In this document: positions 1 through 8,817 of the stretch, in pieces
Layout of the letters: each line of letters starts with the position of its first letter
Position numbering within the stretch: the stretch's first letter is position 1
From: Haladaptatus salinisoli
GTDB taxonomy: Archaea; Halobacteriota; Halobacteria; Halobacteriales; Haladaptataceae
Direction: 5' to 3'
DNA: 64,000 bases
Assembly: GCF_020614375.1 (NCBI RefSeq)
Contig: NZ_CP085327.1
Location: forward strand, 1,352,823-1,416,822
The notes under the pieces: model-generated
Seen by the model: the letters and a program-made list of their open reading frames with translations, nothing else
What the model was told of the DNA's origin: nothing
Database searches by the model: none
Made by a program: the position numbers and the translations under genes

Positions 1-1217
1 CGCTCAAGGCGAACGGGAAGCGACTGCTCGAATCGGGCTACCACGCGGTCTACCCGTACTTCAACACCAGCGAGAACTACGTGCCGAACGTCGAGGAGGG
101 CGAGACGCTCGACGTGACCGACACGCGGATCGAGGAGAAACAGACCCAACCGCCCCGTCGGTACGGCCAGTCGCGGCTCATCGAGACCATGGAGAAGATG
201 GGCATCGGAACGAAGAGCACGCGCCACAACACCATCCAGAAGCTCTACGACCGGGGGTACCTCGAAAGCGACCCGCCGCGACCGACGCGGCTCGCGCAGG
301 CGGTCGTGGAGGCCGCGGAGGACTACGCCGACCTCGTGGTGAGCGAGACGATGACCCGCCGACTCGAGGAGGACATGACCGCAATCGCCGAGGGCGACGC
401 CGAGTTGGACGACGTGGCCGACTCCTCGCGCGAGATTCTGGCCGAGGTGTTCGACGACCTGGAGGAGTCGCGCGAGGAAATCGGCAAACACCTCCAGCAG
501 TCGCTGAAGGAGGACAAGACGCTCGGTCCGTGTCCCGACTGCGGCGAGAGTCTGCTCGTCCGCCAGAGCAGGCGGGGGTCGTACTTCGTCGGCTGCGACG
601 GCTACCCCGACTGCACGTACACCCTCCCCCTGCCGAACAAGGGGAAGCCGCTCCTGCTGGACGAGACGTGCGAGGAACACGGCCTGCGCGAGGTGAAGAT
701 GCTCGCCGGACGGAGCACCTTCGTCCACGGCTGCCCCCTGTGCAAGGCGGAAGAGGCAGAGGAAGAAGAGGACCGCGTCATCGGCGACTGTCCGGAGTGC
801 GGCGAGGAACACGGCGGGGAGTTGGCGATAAAGCGCCTCCAGACCGGTTCGCGGCTGGTCGGCTGCACGCGCTACCCCGACTGCGACTACTCGCTTCCCC
901 TCCCGCGCCGGGGCGACATCGAAGTGACGGACGAGCGCTGCGAGGAGCACGGCCTGCCGGAACTCGTCGTCCACGGCGGCGACGAACCGTGGGAACTCGG
1001 CTGTCCCATCTGCAACTACCGGGAGTTCAAGGAGCGCGAGTCCAAGAGCGGCCTCGAAGCCATCGAGGGAATCGGCTCGAAGACGGCCGAGAAACTCGCC
1101 GAGGCCGGCATCCAGAACGTAGACGACCTGAAGAGCGCGGAGGTCGAGACCGTCGCGGAGCGGGTCAGCGGCGTGAGCGAAGACCGGTTGCGGAGTTGGC
1201 AGGCGAAAGCGGACTGA
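1..1217 (+). CDS. topA: DNA topoisomerase I, C-terminal part (5' end outside window)
   Basis: Type IA topoisomerase, which relaxes negatively supercoiled DNA through a 5'-phosphotyrosine intermediate. The frame is open from base 3, so the gene begins upstream and about 404 C-terminal residues are visible. The first visible part ends the catalytic core (the region around 'LIETMEKMGIGTKSTRHNT' is typical of the family). It is followed by Cys4-type zinc modules: CPDCGE with GCDGYPDC, CEEHG with CPLCK, CPECGE with GCTRYPDC, and CEEHG with CPICN. The protein ends in a helix-hairpin-helix segment (IEGIGSKTAEKLAEAGI), as in many haloarchaeal TopA proteins. The active-site tyrosine lies outside the window. 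Confidence 0.95.
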   Translation, partial: LKANGKRLLESGYHAVYPYFNTSENYVPNVEEGETLDVTDTRIEEKQTQPPRRYGQSRLIETMEKMGIGTKSTRHNTIQKLYDRGYLESDPPRPTRLAQAVVEAAEDYADLVVSETMTRRLEEDMTAIAEGDAELDDVADSSREILAEVFDDLEESREEIGKHLQQSLKEDKTLGPCPDCGESLLVRQSRRGSYFVGCDGYPDCTYTLPLPNKGKPLLLDETCEEHGLREVKMLAGRSTFVHGCPLCKAEEAEEEEDRVIGDCPECGEEHGGELAIKRLQTGSRLVGCTRYPDCDYSLPLPRRGDIEVTDERCEEHGLPELVVHGGDEPWELGCPICNYREFKERESKSGLEAIEGIGSKTAEKLAEAGIQNVDDLKSAEVETVAERVSGVSEDRLRSWQAKAD

Positions 1218-1469
1218 GCCACTCGTCCCGTCCGATTCTCGTCGTTCGTTTCTGAAATCGGCTGTCCGACCTGCCGCCGCGCTGGAGCAGGCGATGCGAC
1301 CGCCGGAGGCCAGCAGTTCGCCGCGAACGAGGAGGAAAGCGACGAGGGCCGACGACCGTGCGGAACGCGGTGAGGTGAGGGAGGAGTGCCTTTGGTCGAG
1401 CGTTTACGACGTCGCGCGGGCGCTGCCCCCCGACCGTCGTAAAAGGTCGTGGTGGTCGTTTCGAAGCTG

Positions 1470-1475
1470 TTTTAG
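1470..1475 (+). promoter_or_regulatory. TATA-like box of the GGGP synthase gene
   Basis: TTTTAG lies 24 nt before the ATG at 1499, the spacing expected for a leaderless haloarchaeal transcript. No Shine-Dalgarno motif is present. The rest of the 281-bp gap after topA shows nothing recognisable. Confidence 0.45.
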
Positions 1476-1498
1476 CCCGCAATTCTGAAAAGGGGCCT

Positions 1499-2221
1499 AT
1501 GACTGCGCCGTGGGACGACTGGAGCCACATCACCAAAATCGACCCGGACAAGACCCTCGCGGGCGACGACACCTTCGCCGACGTGTGTTCGACGGGGACG
1601 GACGCCCTCGAGATCGGGGGGACGCTGGGGATGACCGAGGAGAAGATGACGCGAGTCATCGATGCGTGCGCCGAGTACGACGTGCCGCTGTATCAGGAAC
1701 CGAGCAATCCCGCGGTCGTCGTGGAGAACGAGGCGCTCGACGGCTACCTCGTCCCGACCGTGCTGAACACGCGCGACGTCGCGTGGATCGCCGGCCTCCA
1801 CAAGGAGTGGGTGCGCATCACGGATATCGACTGGTCGAAGACGTTCACCGAGGGGTATATCATCCTCAATCCGGATTCCAGCGTCGCCCAGTACACCGAG
1901 GCCAACTGCGACCAGACCGCCGACGACGTCGCGGCCTACGCCGAACTGGCGGAGCGCGCGCTCGGCCAGCGGATAATCTACGTCGAGTACTCCGGCATGT
2001 TCGGCGACACCGAGGTCGTCGCGGCGGCGCAGGACGCGCTGGACGAGGCGACGCTGTTCTACGGCGGCGGCATCCACGACTACGACTCCGCGCACACGAT
2101 GGCCCAGCACGCGGACGTCGTCGTCGTCGGTAACCTCGTCCACGACGAGGGCGTGGACGCCGTCCGCGAGACGGTCGAAGCGGCGAACGAAGCGAAGAAG
2201 ACGCGCGCCGAATCGGCGTAG
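1499..2221 (+). CDS. Phosphoglycerol geranylgeranyltransferase (GGGP synthase)
   Basis: Joins geranylgeranyl diphosphate to sn-glycerol-1-phosphate, the first ether bond of archaeal membrane lipids. The protein has 240 residues, the normal length for the PcrB/GGGPS TIM-barrel family. Family motifs are in order: QEPSNP (66-71), the GYLVPTVLN strand (82-90), YVEYSG (161-166), the phosphate-binding GGGIHD (189-194) and VGNLVHDEG (210-218). The ATG is fixed by a TATA-like box 24 nt upstream. It stands alone between topA and an ABC operon. A geranylgeranyl reductase of the same lipid pathway lies 6.6 kb away on the other strand. Confidence 0.95.
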   Translation: MTAPWDDWSHITKIDPDKTLAGDDTFADVCSTGTDALEIGGTLGMTEEKMTRVIDACAEYDVPLYQEPSNPAVVVENEALDGYLVPTVLNTRDVAWIAGLHKEWVRITDIDWSKTFTEGYIILNPDSSVAQYTEANCDQTADDVAAYAELAERALGQRIIYVEYSGMFGDTEVVAAAQDALDEATLFYGGGIHDYDSAHTMAQHADVVVVGNLVHDEGVDAVRETVEAANEAKKTRAESA

Positions 2222-2311
2222 GGCCACTTTTTACGCGGATTTTCGGTCGGTAGCGACGCGGAGACGCTTCTTCGACGAACGGTCGCTGTCGATTTCGCGC
2301 TTCGAAAATGT

Positions 2312-2328
2312 ATGAACGATACGTTCAT
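2312..2328. promoter_or_regulatory. Palindromic operator, probable TetR site
   Basis: ATGAACG-ATA-CGTTCAT is a perfect 7-bp inverted repeat with a 3-bp spacer. It lies 35 nt before the ATP-binding subunit gene of an operon that ends in a TetR-family regulator. A second half-like sequence, ATTCATA, follows at 2331-2337. The size and symmetry suit a TetR dimer, so autoregulation of the transporter operon is inferred. Confidence 0.6.
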
Positions 2329-2362
2329 GTATTCATAGCACCGAGATACACGGTGAGAGACC

Positions 2363-3247
2363 ATGTCGACGATCGAGACGCGAAACCTGACGAAGTTCTA
2401 CGGCGAGACGCGGGGTATCGAAGACCTGAACCTCGCCGTCGAGGAGGGCGAGGTGTTCGGCTTCCTCGGCCCGAACGGGGCCGGGAAGACGACGACGATT
2501 CGAACCCTGCTCGGATTCATCGCGCCCACGGCGGGAGGGGCGACGGTGCTCGGACGCGACGTGCGTGACGAGCGGGCGCTCATCGAAGCCAAGCGCCGCG
2601 TCGGCTACCTGCCGAGCGACCCCGGCTTCGACGAGGAGACGACCGGCGCGCGGTTCCTCGACTATCAGGCGTCGCTGAAGGGCGACGCCCGACGCGGCGA
2701 ACTGCTCGACCTGTTCGACGCGCCGACCGACCGGAAGATCGGCGCGCTCTCGCGCGGGAACAAGCAGAAACTCGCCATCGTGCAGGCGTTCATGCACGAC
2801 CCCGACCTCGTGATCATGGACGAACCGACCTCGGGGCTCGACCCGCTGATGCAGGAACGCTTCTACGACTTCATCCAAGCCGAGCGGGAGCGGGGGAAGA
2901 CGATATTCTTCTCCAGCCACATCCTGAGCGAGGTTCGGAAGGTGTGCGACCGCGTCGGCATCATCCGAGACGGACGACTCGTCACGACCGAGGACGTGGA
3001 GACGCTGCTCGACCGGAGCGGCAAGCGCGTCCGAGTGAACGTCGAAGAGTCGGTCGACCCGGCCGATTTCGACATCGCGGGCGTCCACGACCTCTCGCTG
3101 GACGGGGAGGTGCGATTCACCTTCACGGGCGAGTACGACGCGCTCATCGACCACCTCTCGGCGTTCCACATCGTCGATCTGGACGTGGAGGAAGCGCCGC
3201 TGGACGAGGTGTTCATGCGGTTCTACGGGGGCGAGGCGCATGCTTGA
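2363..3247 (+). CDS. ABC transporter ATP-binding protein
   Basis: ATPase subunit of an ABC-2 type exporter, 294 residues. Visible motifs are Walker A GPNGAGKT (36-43), signature LSRGNKQK (129-136), Walker B LVIMDEP (149-155), the D-loop SGLD and switch histidine H186 in FFSSHIL. The C-terminal 80 residues form the accessory domain usual in drug, bacitracin or copper-type ABC-2 ATPases. The stop codon lies inside the permease gene (8-bp overlap), so the two are translationally coupled. A TetR regulator follows and a palindromic operator precedes the gene. The substrate cannot be told from the sequence. Confidence 0.92.
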   Translation: MSTIETRNLTKFYGETRGIEDLNLAVEEGEVFGFLGPNGAGKTTTIRTLLGFIAPTAGGATVLGRDVRDERALIEAKRRVGYLPSDPGFDEETTGARFLDYQASLKGDARRGELLDLFDAPTDRKIGALSRGNKQKLAIVQAFMHDPDLVIMDEPTSGLDPLMQERFYDFIQAERERGKTIFFSSHILSEVRKVCDRVGIIRDGRLVTTEDVETLLDRSGKRVRVNVEESVDPADFDIAGVHDLSLDGEVRFTFTGEYDALIDHLSAFHIVDLDVEEAPLDEVFMRFYGGEAHA

Positions 3248-4043
3248 AATCGTGCGCTACGAGGCCTCCCGGCGGTACAAGAGCGCGGTCGTCCTCTCCG
3301 TGCTGCTCGCCCTGCTGTCGGTGTTGATGGTCGCCCTGTTCCCGTCCATCGAATCGTCCGGCGCGGACATCGACGCCTACTGGGAGAGCCTGCCGCCCGC
3401 GATGAAGGCGGCGTTCGGCGCGTCCGGCGGCGGCTTCTCGCTGACCACGATAGAGGGGTTCCTCGCGGTCGAAATCTACCAGTTCTTCTGGCTCCTGCTG
3501 CTCGGCATCTACGTCGCCTACGTGGCCGGGAGCCTCATCGCGGGCGACGTGGAGCGCGACCGACTGGACGTCCTGCTTGCCGCACCCGTCTCGCGCTCGA
3601 CGGTGCTGGTCGAGAAGTTCGTCTCGCTGCTGCCGACGATACTCGTCCTCAACGTCGTCGTCGGAGCGGTCGTGTACGGGAGCATCGTCGCGGTCGGCGA
3701 ATCGGCGTCGATGGTCGACGTGGCGATGGTTCACCTGCTGTCGATACCGTACCTGCTCGCGTGCGGAGCCATCGGACTGCTCCTCTCGGTGCTGTTCGAC
3801 CGTGCCGACATCGCCCAGCGCGGCGGTCTCGGCGCGGTGTTCGCCCTATTCCTGCTCGACTCCGTCAGCGAATCGGCGGGCGTCGATTGGCTCGGCGCGA
3901 TAAGCCCGACGCGCTACTACGACCCCACGGCCATCCTCGTCTCCGGGGAGTACGACTGGGCGGGGGCCGCCGTGCTGCTCGGAGCGACCGTCGCGCTGGT
4001 GCTCGTGAGCCGCGCCGTGTTCCGACGGAAGGATATCGCGTGA
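3240..4043 (+). CDS. ABC-2 type transporter permease
   Basis: Membrane partner of the preceding ATPase, 267 residues, with about six hydrophobic segments: near 19-37, 83-104, 127-150, 163-183, 190-210 and 240-258. The sequence 'RDRLDVLLAAPVSRSTVLVEK' between the second and third segments is the typical ABC-2 membrane coupling region. It starts within the end of the ATPase gene and is followed 39 bp later by the TetR gene. Export of a toxic or hydrophobic compound is the likely role; this is inferred from family and context. Confidence 0.88.
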   Translation: MLEIVRYEASRRYKSAVVLSVLLALLSVLMVALFPSIESSGADIDAYWESLPPAMKAAFGASGGGFSLTTIEGFLAVEIYQFFWLLLLGIYVAYVAGSLIAGDVERDRLDVLLAAPVSRSTVLVEKFVSLLPTILVLNVVVGAVVYGSIVAVGESASMVDVAMVHLLSIPYLLACGAIGLLLSVLFDRADIAQRGGLGAVFALFLLDSVSESAGVDWLGAISPTRYYDPTAILVSGEYDWAGAAVLLGATVALVLVSRAVFRRKDIA

Positions 4044-4082
4044 GGGACGAAAGATGAGGGTGGACGAGACGGAGGATACCGC

Positions 4083-4694
4083 ATGAGGGGCTTCGACGAG
4101 GAAGAGCGAGAGCGCATCCGGGAGGAGTTGATGGCGGCGGGCCGCGACCTGTTCGCGCGGTACGGGCCGCGAAAGACGACCATCGCCGACCTCACCGACG
4201 CGGTCGGTATCGCCAACGGAACGTTCTACCGCTTTTTCGACTCGAAGGAGGAGCTGTACTTCGAGGTCGTCCAGCGGGAGGGCCACGAACTCGCGGACGA
4301 ACTCGTCGCGAACTCGCTGGCGGCGGAAGACGACCCCGAGCGAGCGATTCGGCGGTTCCTCCGCCTGCTGGTCGAGACGATGGAGGAGAACGAACTGTTC
4401 CAGCAGTTGCTCGAGGGCGACGAACTCGCGCGGATGATGCGAACGATGGACGGCCTCTCGGACGAAGAACTCGAAGCGCGGCGGGCGGCCTCGTTCGCGT
4501 ACGTGCTCCCGTACGTCGAACGGTGGCAGGAAGCGGGGAAGATTCGCGACGGGGACCCCTACGCCATCGTGGGGGCGATGGGCGTCGTGAAGTTCCTCCC
4601 CCTGTACCGCGAGCAGTTCGGGGAGTACTACCCCGCCGTCCGCGACACGCTCATCGAAACCGTCGCGGCGGGGCTGACGCGGCCGCCGGAGTGA
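4083..4694 (+). CDS. TetR/AcrR family transcriptional regulator
   Basis: DNA-binding repressor of 203 residues. The N-terminal helix-turn-helix spans roughly residues 33-58 ([20 protein letters not shown], then DSKEELY), the classic TetR pattern. The C-terminal all-helical domain should bind the ligand and form the dimer. As the last gene of the ABC operon it most likely senses the transported compound and represses its own operon through the palindrome at 2312-2328. Several ATGs lie close together near the junction; the one at 4083 is chosen because the family normally begins 15-20 residues before the first helix. Confidence 0.92.
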   Translation: MRGFDEEERERIREELMAAGRDLFARYGPRKTTIADLTDAVGIANGTFYRFFDSKEELYFEVVQREGHELADELVANSLAAEDDPERAIRRFLRLLVETMEENELFQQLLEGDELARMMRTMDGLSDEELEARRAASFAYVLPYVERWQEAGKIRDGDPYAIVGAMGVVKFLPLYREQFGEYYPAVRDTLIETVAAGLTRPPE

Positions 4695-4749
4695 GCCACG
4701 GCGGCCGGAAACGAACGCGTTTAAGACCGCCCCGGAAGAACTGCGCCGT

Positions 4750-6048
4750 ATGCAGAACCGTACCTACACCGCGGACGCCGAACCCGGCGACAGCGTCACG
4801 GTCGCCGGCTGGGTGCACGAAATCCGCGACCTCGGCGGTATCGCATTCCTCATCGTCCGCGACACGACCGGGAAGATTCAGGTCAAGTTCGAGAAGGACG
4901 AGATGGACGACGACCTCGTGGAGACGGGACTGGGCGTCAACCGCGAGAGCGTCGTGAAGATATCGGGTGACGTGGAAGAGGAGCCGCGCGCGCCGACCGA
5001 CGTTGAAATCGTTCCGACGGAAGTCGAAGTCATCGCGCCCGCAGAGCCGGAACTTCCGCTCGACCCCAGCGGAAAGGTGGACGCCGACCTCTCGACGCGC
5101 CTCGACAACCGGACGCTCGACGCGCGAAAGGAGGACGTGGAGGCGGCGTTCAAAATCCGCGCCGAGGTGCTTCGCTCCGTGCGCGAGCAGTTCCGCGAAC
5201 TGGGCTGCACCGAGATAAACACGCCGAAGATAGTGGCGACGGGAACGGAGGGCGGAACCGAACTGTTCCCCATCACCTACTTCGGGCGCGAGGCGTTCAT
5301 GAACCAGTCGCCGCAGTTGTTCAAGCAGTTGATGGTCGGCTCCGGTCTCGAGCGCGTCTTCGAAATCGGTCCCATCTTCCGCGCCGAGGAGCACAACACC
5401 CCGCGCCACCTGAACGAGGCGACGAGCATCGACTTCGAGAGCGCCTTTTTCGACCACACCGAGGCGATGGACGCCTGCGAATCGGTCGTCAAAGCCGCCT
5501 ACGAGGGCGTCGCCGAGAACTGTAGCGACGAACTCGACGCGCTCGGCGTCGACTTCGAAGTCCCGGAGGGCGATTTCCCGCGACTCACCTACGAGGAGGC
5601 CATCGAGCGGATCAACGCCACCGGCGAACTGGACGAGATGCTGGTCTGGGGCGACGACCTCCCGACCGAGGGCGAGAAGGCGCTCGGCGAGGACGTGGGC
5701 AGCCACTACTTCATCACCGACTGGCCCAGCGAGATAAAACCGTTCTACATCAAAGACCACGACGACGACGAGGAGCTCTCGACGGGCTTCGACATGATGC
5801 ACCCGCGGATGGAACTCGTCTCGGGCGGCCAGCGCGAACACCGCTTCGACCGCCTCGTCGAAGGCTTCGAACAGCAGGGTCTCGACCCCGAGGCGTTCGA
5901 CTACTACACGAAGATGTTCAAGTACGGCATGCCTCCCCACGCCGGTTGGGGCCTCGGCGGCGAGCGTCTGGTCATGACGATGCTCGGACTCGACAACATC
6001 CGCGAAGCGGTGTTGTTCCCGCGAGACCGACAGCGGCTCTCGCCGTAG
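4750..6048 (+). CDS. aspS: Aspartyl-tRNA synthetase (archaeal type)
   Basis: Charges tRNA-Asp with aspartate. The length (432 residues) fits the archaeal/eukaryotic class IIb type without the bacterial insertion. An N-terminal OB-fold (about 15-100) precedes the catalytic core. Motif 2 is [20 protein letters not shown] (205-223 region). Motif 3 (GWGLGGERL and the following [14 protein letters not shown]) is at the C-terminus. Archaeal AspRS enzymes of this type are often non-discriminating and also charge tRNA-Asn; that cannot be decided here. It is monocistronic, with a TATA-like 'gtttaag' just before the start. Confidence 0.96.
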   Translation: MQNRTYTADAEPGDSVTVAGWVHEIRDLGGIAFLIVRDTTGKIQVKFEKDEMDDDLVETGLGVNRESVVKISGDVEEEPRAPTDVEIVPTEVEVIAPAEPELPLDPSGKVDADLSTRLDNRTLDARKEDVEAAFKIRAEVLRSVREQFRELGCTEINTPKIVATGTEGGTELFPITYFGREAFMNQSPQLFKQLMVGSGLERVFEIGPIFRAEEHNTPRHLNEATSIDFESAFFDHTEAMDACESVVKAAYEGVAENCSDELDALGVDFEVPEGDFPRLTYEEAIERINATGELDEMLVWGDDLPTEGEKALGEDVGSHYFITDWPSEIKPFYIKDHDDDEELSTGFDMMHPRMELVSGGQREHRFDRLVEGFEQQGLDPEAFDYYTKMFKYGMPPHAGWGLGGERLVMTMLGLDNIREAVLFPRDRQRLSP

Positions 6049-6186
6049 TCGGCGAGCGGGAGCAGGGAGTGGAGCGAACTCGCCGCGACTGCCATCCACA
6101 GCAACCGTTCTTCGACAGTCGAGCGCGACGCCGAGTAACGGCGTCGAATTTTAAGGGTTATACGCCGTCGCTCGAAAGGACCGCCT

Positions 6187-7017
6187 ATGAGTGACGAGGC
6201 AGGTCGCGCGTTCGTCCCCGGACACATCACGGGATTCTTCAGCATCCACGAAGCCGACGACAGCGAGCGGGCCGGGTCTCGGGGCGCGGGCGTGACGCTC
6301 TCGGAGGGGGTGACCGTCGCGGTCGAACCCGCCGAGGAGACGAGCATCGAACTGAACGGCGAGTCGTTCGTCGAATCCGGGCGGCGGGTGCTCGATGCGC
6401 TCGGCGTGACGGCCCGGGTGACGGCGGCGACCGACCTCCCGCTCGGGGCGGGATTCGGCGTCTCGGGGGCGCTGGCGCTCGGAACGGCGCTCGCCGCGAA
6501 CGAGCGGTTCGACTGCGGGCGTTCGGAGAACGAACTCGTTACCGTCGCGCACGTCGCGGAGGTCGAGGCGGGCACCGGCCTCGGCGACGTGGTCGCGCAG
6601 GCGCGCGGCGGGATTCCGGTCCGACTCGAACCGGGCGCGCCCGAGTACAACCGCCTCGACGGCGTCCCGAAACGAGCGCGCATCGAGTACCGTTCGCTCG
6701 GCGAACTCTCGACCGCGGAGGTGCTCTCGGGGAGCACGGAGCGGATATCGAAGGCGGGCGTCGAAGCCCTCGTGGCGCTCGTGAACGAACCCACGCTCGA
6801 CACGTTCATGAGCGAATCGCGGAGGTTCGCCGAGAAGACTGGACTGCTCACCGACGAAGTCCGCGACGTTATCGAGGACGTACACGACGCCGGCGGGCGG
6901 GCGTCGATGGCGATGCTCGGCCGGACGGTGTTCGCGCTCGACGACGGCCTCAGCGACGCGGGGTACGACGCGCGCGCCTGCCGAACGCACCACGCCGGGG
7001 CGACGCTGCTCGACTGA
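6187..7017 (+). CDS. Pantoate kinase (GHMP family)
   Basis: ATP-dependent phosphorylation of pantoate, the archaea-specific first committed step towards coenzyme A. The protein has 276 residues. The N-terminal PGHITGFF (11-18) and the glycine-rich phosphate loop PLGAGFGVSGALALG (85-99) identify the GHMP kinase superfamily and the archaeal PoK branch. The C-terminal 'GGRASMAMLGRTVFAL' is the other conserved GHMP element. The partner enzyme, 4-phosphopantoate-beta-alanine ligase, follows 44 bp downstream, which supports the assignment. Confidence 0.9.
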   Translation: MSDEAGRAFVPGHITGFFSIHEADDSERAGSRGAGVTLSEGVTVAVEPAEETSIELNGESFVESGRRVLDALGVTARVTAATDLPLGAGFGVSGALALGTALAANERFDCGRSENELVTVAHVAEVEAGTGLGDVVAQARGGIPVRLEPGAPEYNRLDGVPKRARIEYRSLGELSTAEVLSGSTERISKAGVEALVALVNEPTLDTFMSESRRFAEKTGLLTDEVRDVIEDVHDAGGRASMAMLGRTVFALDDGLSDAGYDARACRTHHAGATLLD

Positions 7018-7061
7018 CGCGAAACCGTACCGATTTTTACCACTTCTTCCCAAGGACGACC

Positions 7062-7805
7062 ATGACCGACGAAGGGGAGATTCCCGAAGACCATCCCCGC
7101 TACCAGTCGCTGCTCACGCGCCACCGAATCGAGGACGGCGTCGAAAGGGGCGTCACGAGCAAGCAGGGCCTCATCGCCGAGGGGCGGGGCGAGGCGTTCG
7201 ATTACCTGCTCGGCGAGGAGACGATTCGGAGCGCGGACGAGGCCGAGCGGGCGGCGGCGGCCCAACTGCTGCTCGCGGAGCACGCCGTCCTCTCCGTCAA
7301 CGGGAACGTCGCGGCGCTCGTACCCGACGAAATCGTGGCGCTCGCCGAGGCGACCGGCGCGGACATCGAGGTCAACCTGTTCAACCGCACGAACGAGCGT
7401 ATGCGGGCCATCGCCGACCACCTGCGCGAGCACGGGGCCGAGGAGGTGAAGGGACTCGACGCGGACGCTCGGATTCCGGGATTGGAGCACGAGCGGGGGA
7501 AGGTGGACGAAGACGGCATCTACGCCGCCGACGTGGTACTCGTCCCCTTGGAGGACGGCGACCGGGCCGAGGCGCTCGCCGCGATGGGAAAGACCGAAAT
7601 CGTCATCGACCTCAATCCGCTCTCGCGCTCGCCGCGAACCGCCGCGATACCCATCGTCGACAACATCGTGCGGGCCGTGCCGAACGTGACGGCGCACGCG
7701 CGTGAACTGGCGGACGCGCCGAGTGAGGAACTGGAAGCCATCGTCGCGGAGTTCGATCGGGAAGAGGCGCTTCGAGACGCCGAGAACGCGATCCGAGACA
7801 TCTAG
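7062..7805 (+). CDS. 4-phosphopantoate--beta-alanine ligase (phosphopantothenate synthetase)
   Basis: Condenses 4-phosphopantoate with beta-alanine using ATP to give 4'-phosphopantothenate in archaeal CoA synthesis. The protein has 247 residues, normal for the archaeal PPS family. Conserved blocks are HPRYQSLLTRHRI (11-23), SVNGNVAALVP (78-88), EVNLFNRT (103-110), DLNPLSRSPRTA (183-194) and VDNIVRAVPN (199-208). It directly follows pantoate kinase, the enzyme of the preceding step. The short gap contains a TATA-like 'tttttacc', so it may have its own promoter. Confidence 0.93.
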   Translation: MTDEGEIPEDHPRYQSLLTRHRIEDGVERGVTSKQGLIAEGRGEAFDYLLGEETIRSADEAERAAAAQLLLAEHAVLSVNGNVAALVPDEIVALAEATGADIEVNLFNRTNERMRAIADHLREHGAEEVKGLDADARIPGLEHERGKVDEDGIYAADVVLVPLEDGDRAEALAAMGKTEIVIDLNPLSRSPRTAAIPIVDNIVRAVPNVTAHARELADAPSEELEAIVAEFDREEALRDAENAIRDI

Positions 7806-7887
7806 CGCTCGCCGGACGCGACGACCGATTCATCCGCCAACAAGTATATTCGACCGGGGGCGCTGAAGGACGGTGGAGCTAGTTACA

Positions 7888-8082
7888 ATGGCAACCGGCA
7901 CGGTAGACTTCTTCAACGACAGCGGACGGTACGGTTTCATCGACACCGAGGACGCGGACGAGGACGTGTTCTTCCACATGGAAGACGTCGGCGGTCCCGA
8001 CTTGGAGGAGGGCCAAGAAGTGGAGTTCGACATCGAACAGGCCGACAAAGGACCGCGAGCGAAGAATCTCACTCGGCTGTAG
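7888..8082 (+). CDS. Cold-shock domain protein (copy 1)
   Basis: Single-stranded nucleic-acid-binding CspA-type protein of 64 residues. The RNP-1-like YGFID (15-19) and RNP-2-like VFFH (27-30) motifs are intact. The ATG at 7888 is chosen over the one at 7873 because MATGTVDFF is the family's N-terminus and GGTGGAG, a weak ribosome-binding site, precedes it. A near-identical paralogue is at 58415-58609 (about 55 of 64 residues the same). A TATA-like 'gtatattcg' near 7844 suggests a leader of some 20 nt. Confidence 0.95.
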   Translation: MATGTVDFFNDSGRYGFIDTEDADEDVFFHMEDVGGPDLEEGQEVEFDIEQADKGPRAKNLTRL

Positions 8083-8083
8083 G

Positions 8084-8108
8084 GATCGAACCGTTCCTCG
8101 GTTCGATC
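8084..8108. terminator. Perfect stem-loop after the cold-shock gene
   Basis: GATCGAACCG and CGGTTCGATC form a 10-bp perfect stem with the 5-nt loop TTCCT, beginning 2 nt after the stop codon at 8082. A transcription terminator or mRNA 3'-end stabiliser is likely. There is no long T tract after it. Confidence 0.5.
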
Positions 8109-8177
8109 TCTCCGCGAACGCTTCGGGTCTCGAATGAGTCCGCCGGGTCTTTACGGACGGACGGAGAGTAGATACTC

Positions 8178-8798
8178 GTGGACACCGACGAAGTTCTTCG
8201 ACGATGGGCGAAACGGTCGGGAGCGTACTCTCCGGACTACTACGCCTACTACGGCCCGAACGAGGCGAGCGAGTCGGTACGCGCCCGTCTCGACTCGCTC
8301 GCCGGTTCCAACCCGACGGTCCTGGAACTCGGGTGCAGTTCGGGCCGCCACCTCTCTCACCTCCGCGACCACGGCTACGAGGACCTGTACGGCATCGACA
8401 TCAACGACGAAGCGCTCGACGTGATGGAGGACGCCTACCCGGACCTCGCCGCCCGCGGCACGTTCTACATCGACGCCATCGAAAACGTCGTCGCGGATTT
8501 CGACGACGGGCGCTTCGACGTCGTGTACTCGGTGGAGACGCTCCAGCACCTCCACCCCGACAACGAGTGGGTGTTCGAGGAACTGTCCCGAATCACGGAC
8601 GACCTGCTCGTCACGGTGGAAAACGAGGGGGAGGAGGGTCGCCGGTCGGCCGAACCGACGGTGAACTACGTCGACGACGACTTCCCGCTGTACTATCGGA
8701 ACTGGAATCGCGTCTTCTCGGAGCGGGGCTTCGTCGAGGTCGATTCCGAACCGGTCGAGCGGAACACGCTTCGAGCGTTCCGACCGACGCGGGAGTAA
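8178..8798 (+). CDS. Class I SAM-dependent methyltransferase
   Basis: Methyltransferase of 206 residues with a Rossmann-type SAM fold. Motif I is VLELGCSSGRH (48-58), followed by YGIDIN (71-76) and DVVYSVETLQHLH, where the family's acidic and aromatic motif IV positions fall. A GTG start is used. The N-terminus 'RSGAYSPDYYAYYGPNEASES' resembles methyltransferases acting on small or lipid-like substrates, but the substrate is unknown. The gene is monocistronic and converges with the geranylgeranyl reductase gene, with a 19-bp gap between the two stops. Confidence 0.85.
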   Translation: MDTDEVLRRWAKRSGAYSPDYYAYYGPNEASESVRARLDSLAGSNPTVLELGCSSGRHLSHLRDHGYEDLYGIDINDEALDVMEDAYPDLAARGTFYIDAIENVVADFDDGRFDVVYSVETLQHLHPDNEWVFEELSRITDDLLVTVENEGEEGRRSAEPTVNYVDDDFPLYYRNWNRVFSERGFVEVDSEPVERNTLRAFRPTRE

Positions 8799-8817
8799 TC
8801 GTCGCGTTCGACGGCAG

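Noticed and set aside
4651..6099. A 482-residue minus-strand frame opposite aspS
   Set aside because: It is a shadow of aspS: high-GC codon bias opens the antisense frame. The composition (Arg, Val and Asp runs with no motif) is not that of a real protein, whereas the plus strand gives a complete synthetase.
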